A stretch of DNA of 64,000 nucleotides from positions 1-64,000 of the forward strand of contig CBFHMJ010000032.1 of NCBI GenBank assembly GCA_965656875.1, given 5' to 3'. Both the position numbers and the translations under genes were made by a program. The notes beneath the pieces were generated by a model, which was not told the DNA's origin, did not search any database, and saw only the letters and a program-made list of their open reading frames with translations. Shown here piece after piece: positions 53,809 to 62,860 of the stretch (its first letter is position 1; every line of letters starts with the position of its first letter). This stretch comes from CBFHMJ01 sp965656875 (GTDB lineage Bacteria; Pseudomonadota; Gammaproteobacteria; Enterobacterales; Alteromonadaceae).

Positions 53809-54432
53809 GAATAAACATCTGATTACTTTTGAGTATGAAAATCCGTCTTTTGTATACGATTGTTACTCTTTGGTCTTATATATTAATAACGTAAAATTAA
53901 TGTGAAATCAGCGGCAGGAACTGTTCCCGGTTCAGGCGATTTTCTCGATAATTTATAATCGAATGTTTTAAAGAATCACTGAATTATGCGATCCCATTAA
54001 TATTTTTTTAGTATTTGAATTGTATAAGAAAATGCTTGCAGGGCTCCTTTTTCGATTACACAGATGGTGTAACTTGAATTGAATGGCCCTTGTTTACGAC
54101 CACAACTTACTGTTTACTATATCCCAATGTCGAAAAAACTGCGTAATTCAGACGGATATAAATAAAGACGTACAAAGAGTTCAGTCTGATGTATAAATAA
54201 GGTTAATTTATTTTTATCACAAAAAGCCTGTTACCTCATGGTGACGGGCTTTTTTTGTGCATATTGGTTTCCAGCGTCCCTCTTTCTGAGCTGGTTCATT
54301 GAAAAATGGATTGCATTTCATATTTTGATGGCTGGGTGGAATGTAATCTGTGCGATCAGTAAGGGAGGAGGGCGCTGTTTTTATTTTGCAAAATATATTC
54401 GAACATTTGTCGAATAATAACAGGGGATTTTA
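53809..54432. other. 624-base AT-rich region at the head of the CIS_TMP unit
   Basis: No ORF is supported. A strong terminator lies at 54221-54257, far from the YeeZ-like stop, so an unannotated short transcript may end there. GC content drops compared with flanking genes. Confidence 0.4.
54221..54257 (+). terminator. Intrinsic terminator without an adjacent gene
   Basis: AAAAGCCTGTTACC and GGTGACGGGCTTTT enclose a TCAT loop with two mismatched pairs, and seven T follow. The nearest upstream stop codon is over 400 bases away. Confidence 0.8.
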
Positions 54433-54978
54433 ATGGACGGGGTCACGCCCGATGTCGAACGAGAAATGACGTTAGATGCCCTGAGTGATGTACGCCAGCA
54501 ACTTATAACATCACTAACACAGCATCAAATAGCGATAGATGCAATGACACCTATACGTGAAGCTAAGTCGATAAAAAACTTATATCAGGCGATTAAAGAC
54601 TGTGATTGCGCACAAATTATGGTCTACCCTGAAATAAGACGACTGGTGAAAAACTTCAAAATGGTTGAACCTGATCCGGTTCTATATAGTCAGTTAGCCA
54701 GAAAGATTAGAGTCGCTCAGGCTCAGGCTGAAGTTATGTCGCGTCAGGTTATAGCAAGAATGCAGTCTCAGATTACATCAATAAGTAACTTGTTGATTGA
54801 TAGTCGAAAAGGACAATGGTCTTTGGATATGATATCTGAAGCGATGATAAGGATGACAATTGTTGATAATATGGCCAGTCAACCAGAGGTTTGTGGCTAT
54901 CTTCAACGGGTGAGTGAAAAAACTGTTTCGGAAAATAATTACAATGAAATCAGCACTGACGCAGAGTACAAGGGTTGA
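54433..54978 (+). CDS. Helical protein of unknown function, coupled to the CIS_TMP-like gene
   Basis: The 181-residue protein starts at ATG 54433, five bases after AGGGGAT. It is predicted mostly helical, with a long amphipathic or coiled-coil stretch near residues 95-125 (ARKIRVAQAQAEVMSRQVIA). No signal peptide or membrane segment is seen and no family is recognised. The next gene begins inside its 3' end with a 35-base overlap, so the two proteins are likely made together. A role as a structural or chaperone partner of the CIS_TMP-like protein is inference. Confidence 0.55.
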   Translation: MDGVTPDVEREMTLDALSDVRQQLITSLTQHQIAIDAMTPIREAKSIKNLYQAIKDCDCAQIMVYPEIRRLVKNFKMVEPDPVLYSQLARKIRVAQAQAEVMSRQVIARMQSQITSISNLLIDSRKGQWSLDMISEAMIRMTIVDNMASQPEVCGYLQRVSEKTVSENNYNEISTDAEYKG

Positions 54979-55534
54979 ACCTGCAAACCAGAGTGTTACC
55001 GGATGTACAGATGCCGGGCTTATTTTAGTCTGGCCTCAATTATCATCCTTGTTCAGGGAATTTGAATTACTTACTGAAGACGAAATCTCATTTACTTCAC
55101 CGGAAGCCCGGCTCACCGCCTTTCACCTGCTGCTATACCTTGTCTCTGGCGAGGACGGTACTGATATTTCACCGTCTGACTTATCTCTATGCGCCTTTTT
55201 ATCGGATCTTATTGATGATGAAAATGGCCTGCCTGAATATGACGAATTCTTTCTTAGTCAATTCCAGAAAGAATGCTGCGAAGTTTATTTACGTGCGATT
55301 GCGTATAAATGGAAACCGCTTAGCAATATGCCAAATATTGGTTTGCGGCAGTTATTCTTTCAGCGAAATGGCTGGATTGATTTGTCATCCGATCACTGCT
55401 TACTGGTTGTTCAGAGTAGAGCCCAGGATGTTGCGCTACGTAAATTTCCCTGGGACTTACATGACATTGCTCTACCCTGGTTAAAGCGCACTATCGCTGT
55501 CGAATGGTTTGTTGATCTGCTACCTGACCGTTAA
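54944..55534 (+). CDS. Stand-alone CIS_TMP-like protein (contractile injection system tape-measure C-domain)
   Basis: The 196-residue protein has the hallmarks of the C-terminal domain found in contractile injection system tape-measure proteins: AGLILVWPQLSSLFREFELL, ARLTAFHLLLYLVSGEDG, LRAIAYKWKPLSNMPNIGLR, QLFFQRNGWIDL, then VALRKFPWDLHDIALPWLK and the terminal VEWF. In injection systems this domain ends proteins of several hundred to over a thousand residues. Here it is alone and no sheath, tube, baseplate or ATPase gene lies in the window. The start may be ATG 54944 or GTG 54914. A terminator at 55573-55606 follows. Confidence 0.75.
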   Translation: MKSALTQSTRVEPANQSVTGCTDAGLILVWPQLSSLFREFELLTEDEISFTSPEARLTAFHLLLYLVSGEDGTDISPSDLSLCAFLSDLIDDENGLPEYDEFFLSQFQKECCEVYLRAIAYKWKPLSNMPNIGLRQLFFQRNGWIDLSSDHCLLVVQSRAQDVALRKFPWDLHDIALPWLKRTIAVEWFVDLLPDR

Positions 55535-55572
55535 TCCCGACATCAATCTTACGAAAATGATTCTTTTTTGAT

Positions 55573-55606
55573 AAACCCATGCTGAATTTTTCAGCATGGG
55601 TTTTTT
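55573..55606 (+). terminator. Intrinsic terminator after the CIS_TMP-like gene
   Basis: AAACCCATGCTGAA and TTCAGCATGGGTTT form a fourteen-base stem with a three-base loop, followed by T. Confidence 0.92.
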
Positions 55607-56306
55607 GCGTTGTATGATGCAAATCGCATAAGTGCAACCACGACAGGGCAAATATAAGGGGATTTATATTTCATATATTTTTGCGATCTGGTGGCTTATA
55701 TGGGTTAGTCTGTTCGGGGTATCTGCATTGTCAGTTAATCACCGGGGTTAACTAACGCCTGTACAGCCTGGGAAGATAATTTCGCGGTTAATCTGGCTTA
55801 AAAACGATAATTCTTAACCACAAATATATACATATTTTTAAATCCACGCTTATAACTTCCTATACCCGTATCCTGGTATCTGCCATTATTTTCAGAATTC
55901 TGACTATTGAAAAATATATATATTTTTCAAAGCATTGAGTGGTCAGGAGAACGTGTAGCCCAAAACAATTCCCCTATAATTAACATGTGATTATTTTTCT
56001 GAAGGCTTGAAAACGGGTATTTGATTTGCGTATCTAAACAGCAACGGATTTGTAATGGGTACTAAGTTAATTCATGTGTCGAACAAAGTACAGAATTCCA
56101 AATAAACTGACAAAAAACCGAAAATTATTCTGATCTGTTAACACATTTATTAAAGGGGGGATGCCACACCAGAATTACATTCAACTAATTACAGCCAAAA
56201 TAACAGGAAATTTATCACATCGTCCCGGTGAACTATTTCCTACTAATTTAACTACGTAAATTTTCTAATCAAATAACAAGACTTGTTTCTTGTCTGGAGT
56301 ATGTTC
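55607..56306. other. 700-base AT-rich control region before the phage-like regulators
   Basis: No ORF is supported. It contains a 24-base perfect palindrome (55907-55930) and several TATA-rich stretches, for example around 55815-55840. Confidence 0.45.
55907..55930. promoter_or_regulatory. 24-base perfect palindrome, possible operator
   Basis: The half-site TTGAAAAATATA is followed directly by its reverse complement TATATTTTTCAA. There is no spacer, and no T-rich terminator context or nearby gene end. A dimeric HTH regulator gene lies 380 bases downstream. Confidence 0.5.
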
Positions 56307-56543
56307 ATGGAACTTGCTATTTACATTCTAAAAAAGAGCGATAGGGAGATTGCTGAATTGCTGGGCGTTAAGCCCAGAACGGTAAGCTCATGGCGTCGTA
56401 TGGAACGGGTTCCTACCCCGATGCAGTCTCTTAATATTATTGAAAAAAGCAATGGCAAGGTTGACTGGAAGGGAATATATCAACCATACGCGTTGTACAG
56501 AGCGCGTAAGCAGCAGCAGGAAGCATTGGAAAAATCCGAATGA
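56307..56543 (+). CDS. Small helix-turn-helix protein, phage-repressor-like
   Basis: The 78-residue protein starts at ATG 56307, with GGAG seven bases upstream. The sequence KKSDREIAELLGVKPRTVSS followed by WRRMERVPTPMQSLNIIE is a compact HTH like the Cro/YdaS type regulators of phages. A basic tail (RARKQQQEALEKSE) follows. The next gene begins eight bases after its stop. It may bind the palindrome upstream, but that is a guess. Confidence 0.65.
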   Translation: MELAIYILKKSDREIAELLGVKPRTVSSWRRMERVPTPMQSLNIIEKSNGKVDWKGIYQPYALYRARKQQQEALEKSE

Positions 56544-56550
56544 GATCGTT

Positions 56551-57090
56551 ATGGAGCGAATGAGTTATTTAATGTTACTCCTGAATCCATCAACCAATTC
56601 ATTTAATAATGGCGCCAGCGACTTTAACGCACCGGGATGGGAAGACGTTGTCTCCGCGATGAGTATGGGGGATCTGGATACCAACGCTTATTATCTTGGA
56701 TTGGCCAAATATTGCATGGATCAGGAAGCGGAAACTCAACTAATCAACATGCTTGAACAACAGGGAGTTGTATTGGCGAATACCAATGGATGGCGATGTA
56801 AATCGGACCAATTCCACCGCCTTGCGCAATTAGCTTGTAAAGAGTTTATTGAGAGCAAAGCCTGTTCGGAATGCAATGGCCGACGTACGAATGCTGCAGG
56901 TCAGGTTTGTGAATCCTGCCTGGGAACTGGTGTAAAACGTCTTAGTCAGCGAGCCAAATATCGGTTTGCAAATATCGATAAACGTAATTGGGAACGACGT
57001 TGGCAAGAGCGATATGAAACATTATTTCAGTTGTTGTGTGACGCGGAAAGTTCATTACTCAGCCATCTGAAAACACAACTTTGTGAATAA
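56551..57090 (+). CDS. Zinc-finger protein resembling phage antitermination protein Q
   Basis: The 179-residue protein has four cysteines in a CSECNGRRTNAAGQVCESC pattern followed by LGTGVKRLSQRAKYRFANID, which resembles the zinc-binding part of lambdoid Q antiterminators of the phage 82 type. The N-terminal part (GWEDVVSAMSMGDLDTNAYY) is helical. ATG 56551 lies eight bases after the HTH gene stop, so they form an operon. No phage structural or lysis gene follows, so this is a remnant or a domesticated pair. The Q assignment is moderate. Confidence 0.55.
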   Translation: MERMSYLMLLLNPSTNSFNNGASDFNAPGWEDVVSAMSMGDLDTNAYYLGLAKYCMDQEAETQLINMLEQQGVVLANTNGWRCKSDQFHRLAQLACKEFIESKACSECNGRRTNAAGQVCESCLGTGVKRLSQRAKYRFANIDKRNWERRWQERYETLFQLLCDAESSLLSHLKTQLCE

Positions 57091-57396
57091 TGTTTGACTA
57101 AACGACGTAAAACCAGGAGTGCTTGCACCAACGTACTAAAAAATAAGCTATGGAAAGGCAGGTACTGGCAATCGGTTGGTACTTTCCTTTCCATTTTTCA
57201 CTGCGACATACCCAATTCGTTAATTCAATGGTTGTTATTGAAGGGGTGAAGCCCGTATTTCATTTCTCTTTTCGTGTGATCAGTTTGCATAAACAAATCT
57301 TGAAAACGACTTTCTTATTGTTACATTGGCTTGAATCCAGGCCCGTACTGATCCAGCATAGTGGACTTAACTCGCAGATAACGAAAAGGTATAACA
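57091..57396. other. 306-base region with a long hairpin
   Basis: An open frame at 57150-57404 is not convincing as a gene. A long hairpin at 57150-57194 is described separately. The DUF1244 promoter probably lies at the 3' end. Confidence 0.4.
57150..57194 (+). terminator. Long hairpin after the Q-like gene
   Basis: ATGGAAAGG and CCTTTCCAT pair, with an inner GGTAC/GTAC segment around a 13-base loop; four more T follow. It could terminate the regulator operon. Confidence 0.6.
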
Positions 57397-57687
57397 ATGG
57401 ATAAAGAAACAGAATTACAGGCTGCAGTATTTCGTCGATTACTGGAGCACCTTGATAGTCGAAAAGACGTACAGAATATTGATTTAATGAACATGGCTGG
57501 ATTTTGTCGTAACTGTCTGGCTAAGTGGTCCGTAGCTGAGGCTGATAAACTTGGTTTAGCGCTTGATAAAGAACAAGCCAGAGAGAAGGTTTATGGTATG
57601 CCTTATGAAGAATGGAAAGAAAAATACCAGACAGAAGCAACGGACGAACAAAAACAAAAATTTGCCGATGCCCAAAAAGGCGAGTAA
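57397..57687 (+). CDS. DUF1244 family protein
   Basis: The 96-residue protein has AAVFRRLLEHLDSRKDVQNI, then DLMNMAGFCRNCLAKWSVAE, and the conserved GMPYEEWKEKYQ near residues 66-77, the DUF1244 pattern. Two cysteines (residues 37 and 40) are conserved in it. The family is widespread in proteobacteria and of unknown function. The start is ATG 57397. A palindromic hairpin TCAGGGAATGC/GCATTCCCTGA follows at 57713-57742. Confidence 0.88.
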   Translation: MDKETELQAAVFRRLLEHLDSRKDVQNIDLMNMAGFCRNCLAKWSVAEADKLGLALDKEQAREKVYGMPYEEWKEKYQTEATDEQKQKFADAQKGE

Positions 57688-57712
57688 AAAATCGTCAGCA
57701 ACATTATTGCTG

Positions 57713-57742
57713 ATCAGGGAATGCAACCCGGCATTCCCTGAC
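57713..57742. terminator. Hairpin after the DUF1244 gene
   Basis: TCAGGGAATGC and GCATTCCCTGA form a perfect eleven-base stem with an eight-base loop; only a weak T/C tract (CTCCTTTCTC) follows. Confidence 0.65.
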
Positions 57743-57841
57743 TCCTTTCTCTGCTGAATATCCTGCCGCTCAATTCCTTTCAAATAAAACTATTGATTCG
57801 AAAGACCATCACTAAATAGTCGATGAAAAGCCTGCCTTAAT

Positions 57842-59434
57842 TTAATGTTCTGCTGGATACCCGGTAATGTCTTTAATCGTCTGATAAATTGGCTTTAAAC
57901 GCTTATACATGGGTTTATAGACTTCTTTGTATAGACGATTATAAAGCTGAACATTACTTTGATTAGGACGAAACGTTTTATCAATCCGTGTCATCGCATG
58001 TGCTGCCTGGTGATAGTCTTCGTAGTAACCCATACCCACCGCAATGTTAATTGCAGCCCCAAGACCTGATGTTTCATAGGTATGAGGACGATGAACGTCC
58101 AGATTAAAAATATCGGCAGTGAGTTGTAATGCCGCATCAGATTGTGAACCGCCACCAGATACCATTAAACGTCGTATTTTCTTCTTCTGACGTTTTTCGA
58201 GGTTTTCTTTACCTTCCCTTAAAGCATAAGCAAGACCTTCAAGAATAGCTCGATAGATGTGAGCGCGTGTGTGTACATCTCCAAATCCAAGAATGGCGCC
58301 TTTTGCTTCCTGATTTTTAAGCCCAGGTGACCAGTAAGGTTGAAGCATCAGACCCATAGAGCCAGGTGGAACTTTATCAACCAGCTCATCAAATAAGCTT
58401 TCTGGTGTAACGCCTCGCTCCTTCGCCAGTTGTTGCTCTCGCAGACCGAATTCCTGTTTAAACCAGCTCACCATCCAGAATCCTCGATAAATCATCACTT
58501 CACTGTTGTAGTAATCTGGAATAGCTGAGGGGTAGGGCGGTACAAAGGGTAATGGTTCGACATAAGCTGGATTGTTGGTATTCACCGTTGCTGTTGTACC
58601 ATAACTCAAGCTGGCTGTTGTTGGATCAAAGCAACCACTGCCCAGCACTTCACACGCTTTGTCAGATGCAGCGGCCAACACGGGTAAATTGGCGGGAATA
58701 CCCGTTTGTTCGGCAACGCTTTTTGAGACATATCCAAGGCGTTCACCGGGTTTAAAGAGTGTTGGCAGCATATCTGGTTTAATCGGAAGCGCAGACCATT
58801 TCCAATCATGTTTTCCGGCCCAACACTGTTTTTTATAGTCGAACGGCAGGTAGCCCACGGTATTAGCGACAGAGTCATGAAACTGCCCTGTCAGACGATA
58901 GTTAAGCCAGGCGGATAACAACAAAAATTTATCGGTTTGTTGCCAGGTTTCTGGTTCATGGGCCTGATACCAGTTTGCCTTTGCTTTGCGGCGGAAATAA
59001 TTGACTGAAGATGCTTCACCAACCAGTTTGAATGCAGTGTTCCAGTACCAGGGCATGGGCGATAAGTCATTGGCAACACGTTGATCTAACCAGAGTATTG
59101 CCGGGCGTATTGTTTCACCGTCTTTATTCAGGTTTATCATGGTGTCGCGCTGTGTGGTAACGGCCATGGCAACAATACGGTGTTTATCGATGGTGTTATT
59201 TGCCCATAACTGTTGGCAGGCATTACATAACGACGACCAGTAATAAGCTGGGTCTTGCTCAGCATAGCCGGGTTGGCTTGAAAAGTAAGGCGTTAACTCA
59301 ATTTTACTTTTTGCGACCAGGTTGCCTGTTTTGTCGAATAACAACGCTCTGATACTTTGTGTGCCATTGTCGATAGTTAAAAACAGAGGATCGTCGATTA
59401 ACTCAGATTGTTCAGAACCTTGTGTATGACTCAT
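57842..59434 (-). CDS. FGGY-family carbohydrate kinase
   Basis: The 530-residue kinase has an N-terminal ATPase lobe (FLTIDNGTQSIRALLFDKTG and RPAILWLDQRVAND) and a C-terminal lobe with AAASDKACEVLGSGCFDPTT, then SLSYGTTATVNTNN, and LMVSGGGSQSDAALQLTADI before TSGLGAAINIAVGMG. It phosphorylates a sugar, polyol or related compound; glycerol-type substrates are plausible because a GlpD-like dehydrogenase gene is directly upstream. True GlpK proteins have different substrate motifs, so the exact substrate is open. It is the last gene of the three-gene minus-strand operon. Confidence 0.85.
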   Translation of the reverse strand: MSHTQGSEQSELIDDPLFLTIDNGTQSIRALLFDKTGNLVAKSKIELTPYFSSQPGYAEQDPAYYWSSLCNACQQLWANNTIDKHRIVAMAVTTQRDTMINLNKDGETIRPAILWLDQRVANDLSPMPWYWNTAFKLVGEASSVNYFRRKAKANWYQAHEPETWQQTDKFLLLSAWLNYRLTGQFHDSVANTVGYLPFDYKKQCWAGKHDWKWSALPIKPDMLPTLFKPGERLGYVSKSVAEQTGIPANLPVLAAASDKACEVLGSGCFDPTTASLSYGTTATVNTNNPAYVEPLPFVPPYPSAIPDYYNSEVMIYRGFWMVSWFKQEFGLREQQLAKERGVTPESLFDELVDKVPPGSMGLMLQPYWSPGLKNQEAKGAILGFGDVHTRAHIYRAILEGLAYALREGKENLEKRQKKKIRRLMVSGGGSQSDAALQLTADIFNLDVHRPHTYETSGLGAAINIAVGMGYYEDYHQAAHAMTRIDKTFRPNQSNVQLYNRLYKEVYKPMYKRLKPIYQTIKDITGYPAEH

Positions 59435-59497
59435 TTACTTCTAATTACTCTTGTTGTTGGCTCTTTTACTGTTCGTAGTGCCGGTTACAGGCCTTAT

Positions 59498-61081
59498 TCA
59501 GGCTGCTGGCAAACTATAATGTTTACGCCAGATATCCTGATAACGTGTTGTTTCTTCCTGCCATTGCTCTTCATTCCAGTTCAATTCTTGTTTACAGAGA
59601 TTTTTGATCTCATCGACCAGACCAATTGCACCTTCAGGTAACAGAATACCCAGTCGGGTTCGTCTGAGCAGTAAATCATCCAGGTGGCTGACTTGCTCAT
59701 AACGGCAGGCCCATACCAACTCTCCCCAAAGTACCGGGGTATAACTGACCGGTGTTAATAAATTATGGGGAATCTCTGTAATAAATCGCTGCGTAGCTTC
59801 ACCATAACGACCTGCCAGATATTTCATCAGATTAGCGGAGAGTGATCCGAATGTGTCGGATGATGGTTTATCAAATGCAGGAAAATCAGGAAATGGCGTG
59901 TCCAGATCGAGTTCAGCAGCGGCCAGTGTAATAACTTCTCTGGCAATAACCCGGAATGTTGTTAGTTTGCCTCCGGCTACGGAGATCAGTCCTGGCTCTT
60001 GCCAGACGGCATGCTCGCGATTTTCCTTCGAGGCATCAATTTTCTTTCCGCTGGCAACAACGGGTCTGACACCGGCAAACGTGGACAGAATGTCATTAGG
60101 AGAAATACGTGCGTCAGGAAATTCAGCATTCACGGCTTTCAGTAAATAATCCAGTTCATCCTGACTGATATGCGCTTCTTGTTGCAATGATTCGTCATGT
60201 TCAACATCTGTGGTGCCAATGACCGTCACGTTCATCCAGGGGAAAACAACAACGGGGCGATTGTCGTCAGGATGTAAAACAGAGGTCGCAGAACCAACGG
60301 CCAGACGCCATGCCGGGATAATAACGTGACTGCCTCTGAGCGGCCGCATTTTGATTTGAGAAATGCTGGATGAAGAGAACTGATCAGCCCATGCTCCTGT
60401 TGCATTGATGACAACTTTTGCTTTCAGGCGTTGTGACTGGCCGGTATGTTGGTTAACGACAGTGACGCCATTGACGATACCTTGTTGTTTATGAATACCG
60501 GTTACTTGCGTGTAGTTTACTGCTTTGGCTCCATGTGATTCGGCTTCCTGAATTAGTCGAAGTACCATTCGAGCGTCATCTGTCATGGCATCACTAAACT
60601 GAGTGCCGCCCAGCAGTTGTTGATTCGATACGCCGGGCACCAACAGAGAATAATCGTACCGCTTCCACTGTCGGTAAATGGCACTTTGGGCAAACCAGTT
60701 ATAAATCTTGAGTAATAAACCAAACAGGAAGGGGCCAGGGAAACGGCGACTATAGTGACTCATGACAAAACTTTGCGGCTCGACTAAACCCTCTGCTTCT
60801 TCCATGAGTCTGTCTCGTTCTCGCACGGACTCTCGGGTTAGCCTTATGTATCCTTCCGCTATATAACGTAAGCCGCCATGTACCATTTTGGATGAACGGC
60901 TGGAGCTGCCAAATGCAAAGTCTCGTTGCTCTAACAACAATGCTTTGCAATTTAACTGGCTGGCCAGTTTCAGAATCCCTGCACCGGTAATACCGCCGCC
61001 AACTACGATAACGTCCCATGTATCCTCAAGCATTGCAGCGCTGGTGGATGAATCCGTTGCGTGTGACATTGAATTTACCAT
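59498..61081 (-). CDS. Glycerol-3-phosphate dehydrogenase-like FAD oxidoreductase
   Basis: The 527-residue protein starts with a dinucleotide-binding VIVVGGGITGAGILKLASQL (G28-x-G30), then LLLEQRDFAFGSSSRSSKMV HGGLRYI-like residues (HGGLRY at about 72) and continues with MRPLRGSHVIIP, GTTDVEHDESLQ, TFAGVRPVVASG and SVAGGKLTTFRVIA. These are the GlpD/GlpA family marks. It oxidises glycerol-3-phosphate or an analogue to the ketone, passing electrons to quinone. The gene lies 23 bases after the AGPS-like gene and 63 bases before the kinase gene. Confidence 0.9.
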   Translation of the reverse strand: MVNSMSHATDSSTSAAMLEDTWDVIVVGGGITGAGILKLASQLNCKALLLEQRDFAFGSSSRSSKMVHGGLRYIAEGYIRLTRESVRERDRLMEEAEGLVEPQSFVMSHYSRRFPGPFLFGLLLKIYNWFAQSAIYRQWKRYDYSLLVPGVSNQQLLGGTQFSDAMTDDARMVLRLIQEAESHGAKAVNYTQVTGIHKQQGIVNGVTVVNQHTGQSQRLKAKVVINATGAWADQFSSSSISQIKMRPLRGSHVIIPAWRLAVGSATSVLHPDDNRPVVVFPWMNVTVIGTTDVEHDESLQQEAHISQDELDYLLKAVNAEFPDARISPNDILSTFAGVRPVVASGKKIDASKENREHAVWQEPGLISVAGGKLTTFRVIAREVITLAAAELDLDTPFPDFPAFDKPSSDTFGSLSANLMKYLAGRYGEATQRFITEIPHNLLTPVSYTPVLWGELVWACRYEQVSHLDDLLLRRTRLGILLPEGAIGLVDEIKNLCKQELNWNEEQWQEETTRYQDIWRKHYSLPAA

Positions 61082-61104
61082 GTAATTAATCGCCCATTTT
61101 TTCG

Positions 61105-62694
61105 TTAAACCAGGGTGTCGGGGTTAAGTTTACCTTTGGGATCAAAATAGTTACAAAGAGATTTTATAGCTCCAATACCTTTGTCGCCTTTTTCTACCGG
61201 TAACCACGGCTTATGATCTTTACCGACGCCGTGCTGATGACTGATAGTACCGCCATTGTTGACGATCGTTTCACTCGCCGTTTGTTTTAGTTTTTTCCAG
61301 TATTCTAATGTTTGTTGGTAAGTGTTCGCACACCGATAAACATATGAAGTGTAAAGGCTACAGCCCTGAGGATAAACATGAGACAAGTGCGTAAAGACAT
61401 GAACTTTTTCACCTTCGTCTGTCAATCGATGACGAAGAGATGACTCAATTTTGTCGTGCAGTGAGGTTACATTTGACCAGTTGGTCGATGTTTCTAATGT
61501 GTCAACGACATAGCCCAGTTTCCACAGTGCTTCACGTAAGTAAGGTAATCTGAATCTGTTTTGTTGCCAGCGTTTACCTAATAAGGTTCCGGTGGAAACA
61601 CCGCCATACTGTTTCAATAGAGGTTTTAACTGCTGACGAGTTTGGCGTGTTTGTAGCGTAGATCCCGTGATGCCATAGGTCAGCATACATTTTTCACTGT
61701 TAGCTCCTCGGAATGATAAATATTTTTCTAACCAGGCGATAGCTGATTCATGACCCGCAAGTTTTAATTGAGTGACGGTCTCTGTCGCATTGCTGACGCG
61801 GAGCATGGACAGCGGAATGCGTTGATGAGCAATATCACGACAAAAGTCTGCGGCACGTTGCCAGTCAGGAAAAAATGCTACATAAAAATCTTCAGTTTCG
61901 GGCAATGGCGTTACCCGTACATCGGCGTGACTGATAATGCCAAAGCGACCTTCACTGCCTAACAACATTTCCCGAATATCCGGGCCTGCTGACGATGCCG
62001 GAAATGTTGGAATGGTCATTGAACCGTTTAACGTTTCAACCTGTCCACCGGCAAACAATTGTTCAATTCGACCGTAGCGAAGTGATTGTTGTCCGCTGCT
62101 ACGACTGGCTATCCAGCCGCCGAGCGTCGAATACTCAAATGATTGTGGAAAATGACCGAGTGTATAACCTTTTGCTCTGAGTTGAGATTCAACAGCTGGT
62201 CCTGGAGCGCCCGCGCCAAAGGTTGCAATCAGGCTCTGTTCATCGAGATGAATCAGTTGCGTCATGCGGCTCATGGCAATGGTGACAACAGGCTTTTCAC
62301 TGGCAATCGGGTTGATATGTCCAGCGACACTGGTGCCTCCGCCGTAAGGGATGATATAGACGTCTTCAGCATCAGCCCATTGCAAAAGATCTTGTATATG
62401 CTGTTGATTTTCAGGGAAAGCTACGCCATCCGGGAATATCTCGAACTGACCTTCTCGCATCGCCAGCCAGTCGGGTAATGATTGTCCCCGAGCGTGGCGG
62501 ATTCGAGTTTCTGCATCGGTACTGATAAGAGGATGTGGTGCTAAACGAGAGGCTGGAACACTGGCAATAACTTGCTCTAATGTTGCATCAGCCAGAGGTT
62601 TACCCGGGCCAATTAAGGTTGTAAGAAACTGCTCAGCAGAATCAGGAAGTGCCATATGTTGCTGGTCATCACCCCAGCCGTTCCAGCGACGCAT
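61105..62694 (-). CDS. FAD-binding oxidase resembling alkyl-DHAP synthase (AGPS)
   Basis: The roughly 529-residue protein starts best at ATG 62694 (MRRWNGWGDD), with GAGG five bases upstream; the longer frame from 62757 adds 21 residues. The FAD-binding part is IIPYGGGTSVAGHINPIASE. GHFPQSFEYSTLGGWIASRS corresponds to the GHEPDS-EFSTVGGW block of alkyldihydroxyacetonephosphate synthase, and NNGGTISHQHGVGKDHKPWL to its terminal HHH/GxGK block. AGPS swaps the acyl chain of acyl-DHAP for a fatty alcohol, forming ether lipids. D-lactate dehydrogenase-like oxidation is the alternative. It leads the three-gene operon. Confidence 0.85.
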   Translation of the reverse strand: MRRWNGWGDDQQHMALPDSAEQFLTTLIGPGKPLADATLEQVIASVPASRLAPHPLISTDAETRIRHARGQSLPDWLAMREGQFEIFPDGVAFPENQQHIQDLLQWADAEDVYIIPYGGGTSVAGHINPIASEKPVVTIAMSRMTQLIHLDEQSLIATFGAGAPGPAVESQLRAKGYTLGHFPQSFEYSTLGGWIASRSSGQQSLRYGRIEQLFAGGQVETLNGSMTIPTFPASSAGPDIREMLLGSEGRFGIISHADVRVTPLPETEDFYVAFFPDWQRAADFCRDIAHQRIPLSMLRVSNATETVTQLKLAGHESAIAWLEKYLSFRGANSEKCMLTYGITGSTLQTRQTRQQLKPLLKQYGGVSTGTLLGKRWQQNRFRLPYLREALWKLGYVVDTLETSTNWSNVTSLHDKIESSLRHRLTDEGEKVHVFTHLSHVYPQGCSLYTSYVYRCANTYQQTLEYWKKLKQTASETIVNNGGTISHQHGVGKDHKPWLPVEKGDKGIGAIKSLCNYFDPKGKLNPDTLV

Positions 62695-62860
62695 AATTAC
62701 CTCGGTATAATCTTTATAATGATTGTGAGTTGAAGAGATGTCTTCCCTTGTTATCATGCATCTTAAAATAGTTTCAGCCTTCGTGCAGGGGGCAATAGCG
62801 ACACGTTAACAGGCAAATTACGACATTGGCCTGATCAAGGTAAGCGGTAACACATTGACT

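Noticed and set aside
57150..57404. 84-codon ORF after the Q-like gene
   Set aside because: It begins inside a long hairpin, overlaps the DUF1244 start and has no familiar composition or motif.
57842..59434. Assignment of the FGGY kinase as GlpK
   Set aside because: Context suggests glycerol, but the sequence differs from GlpK in its substrate-binding segments as far as I can recall, so no gene symbol is given.
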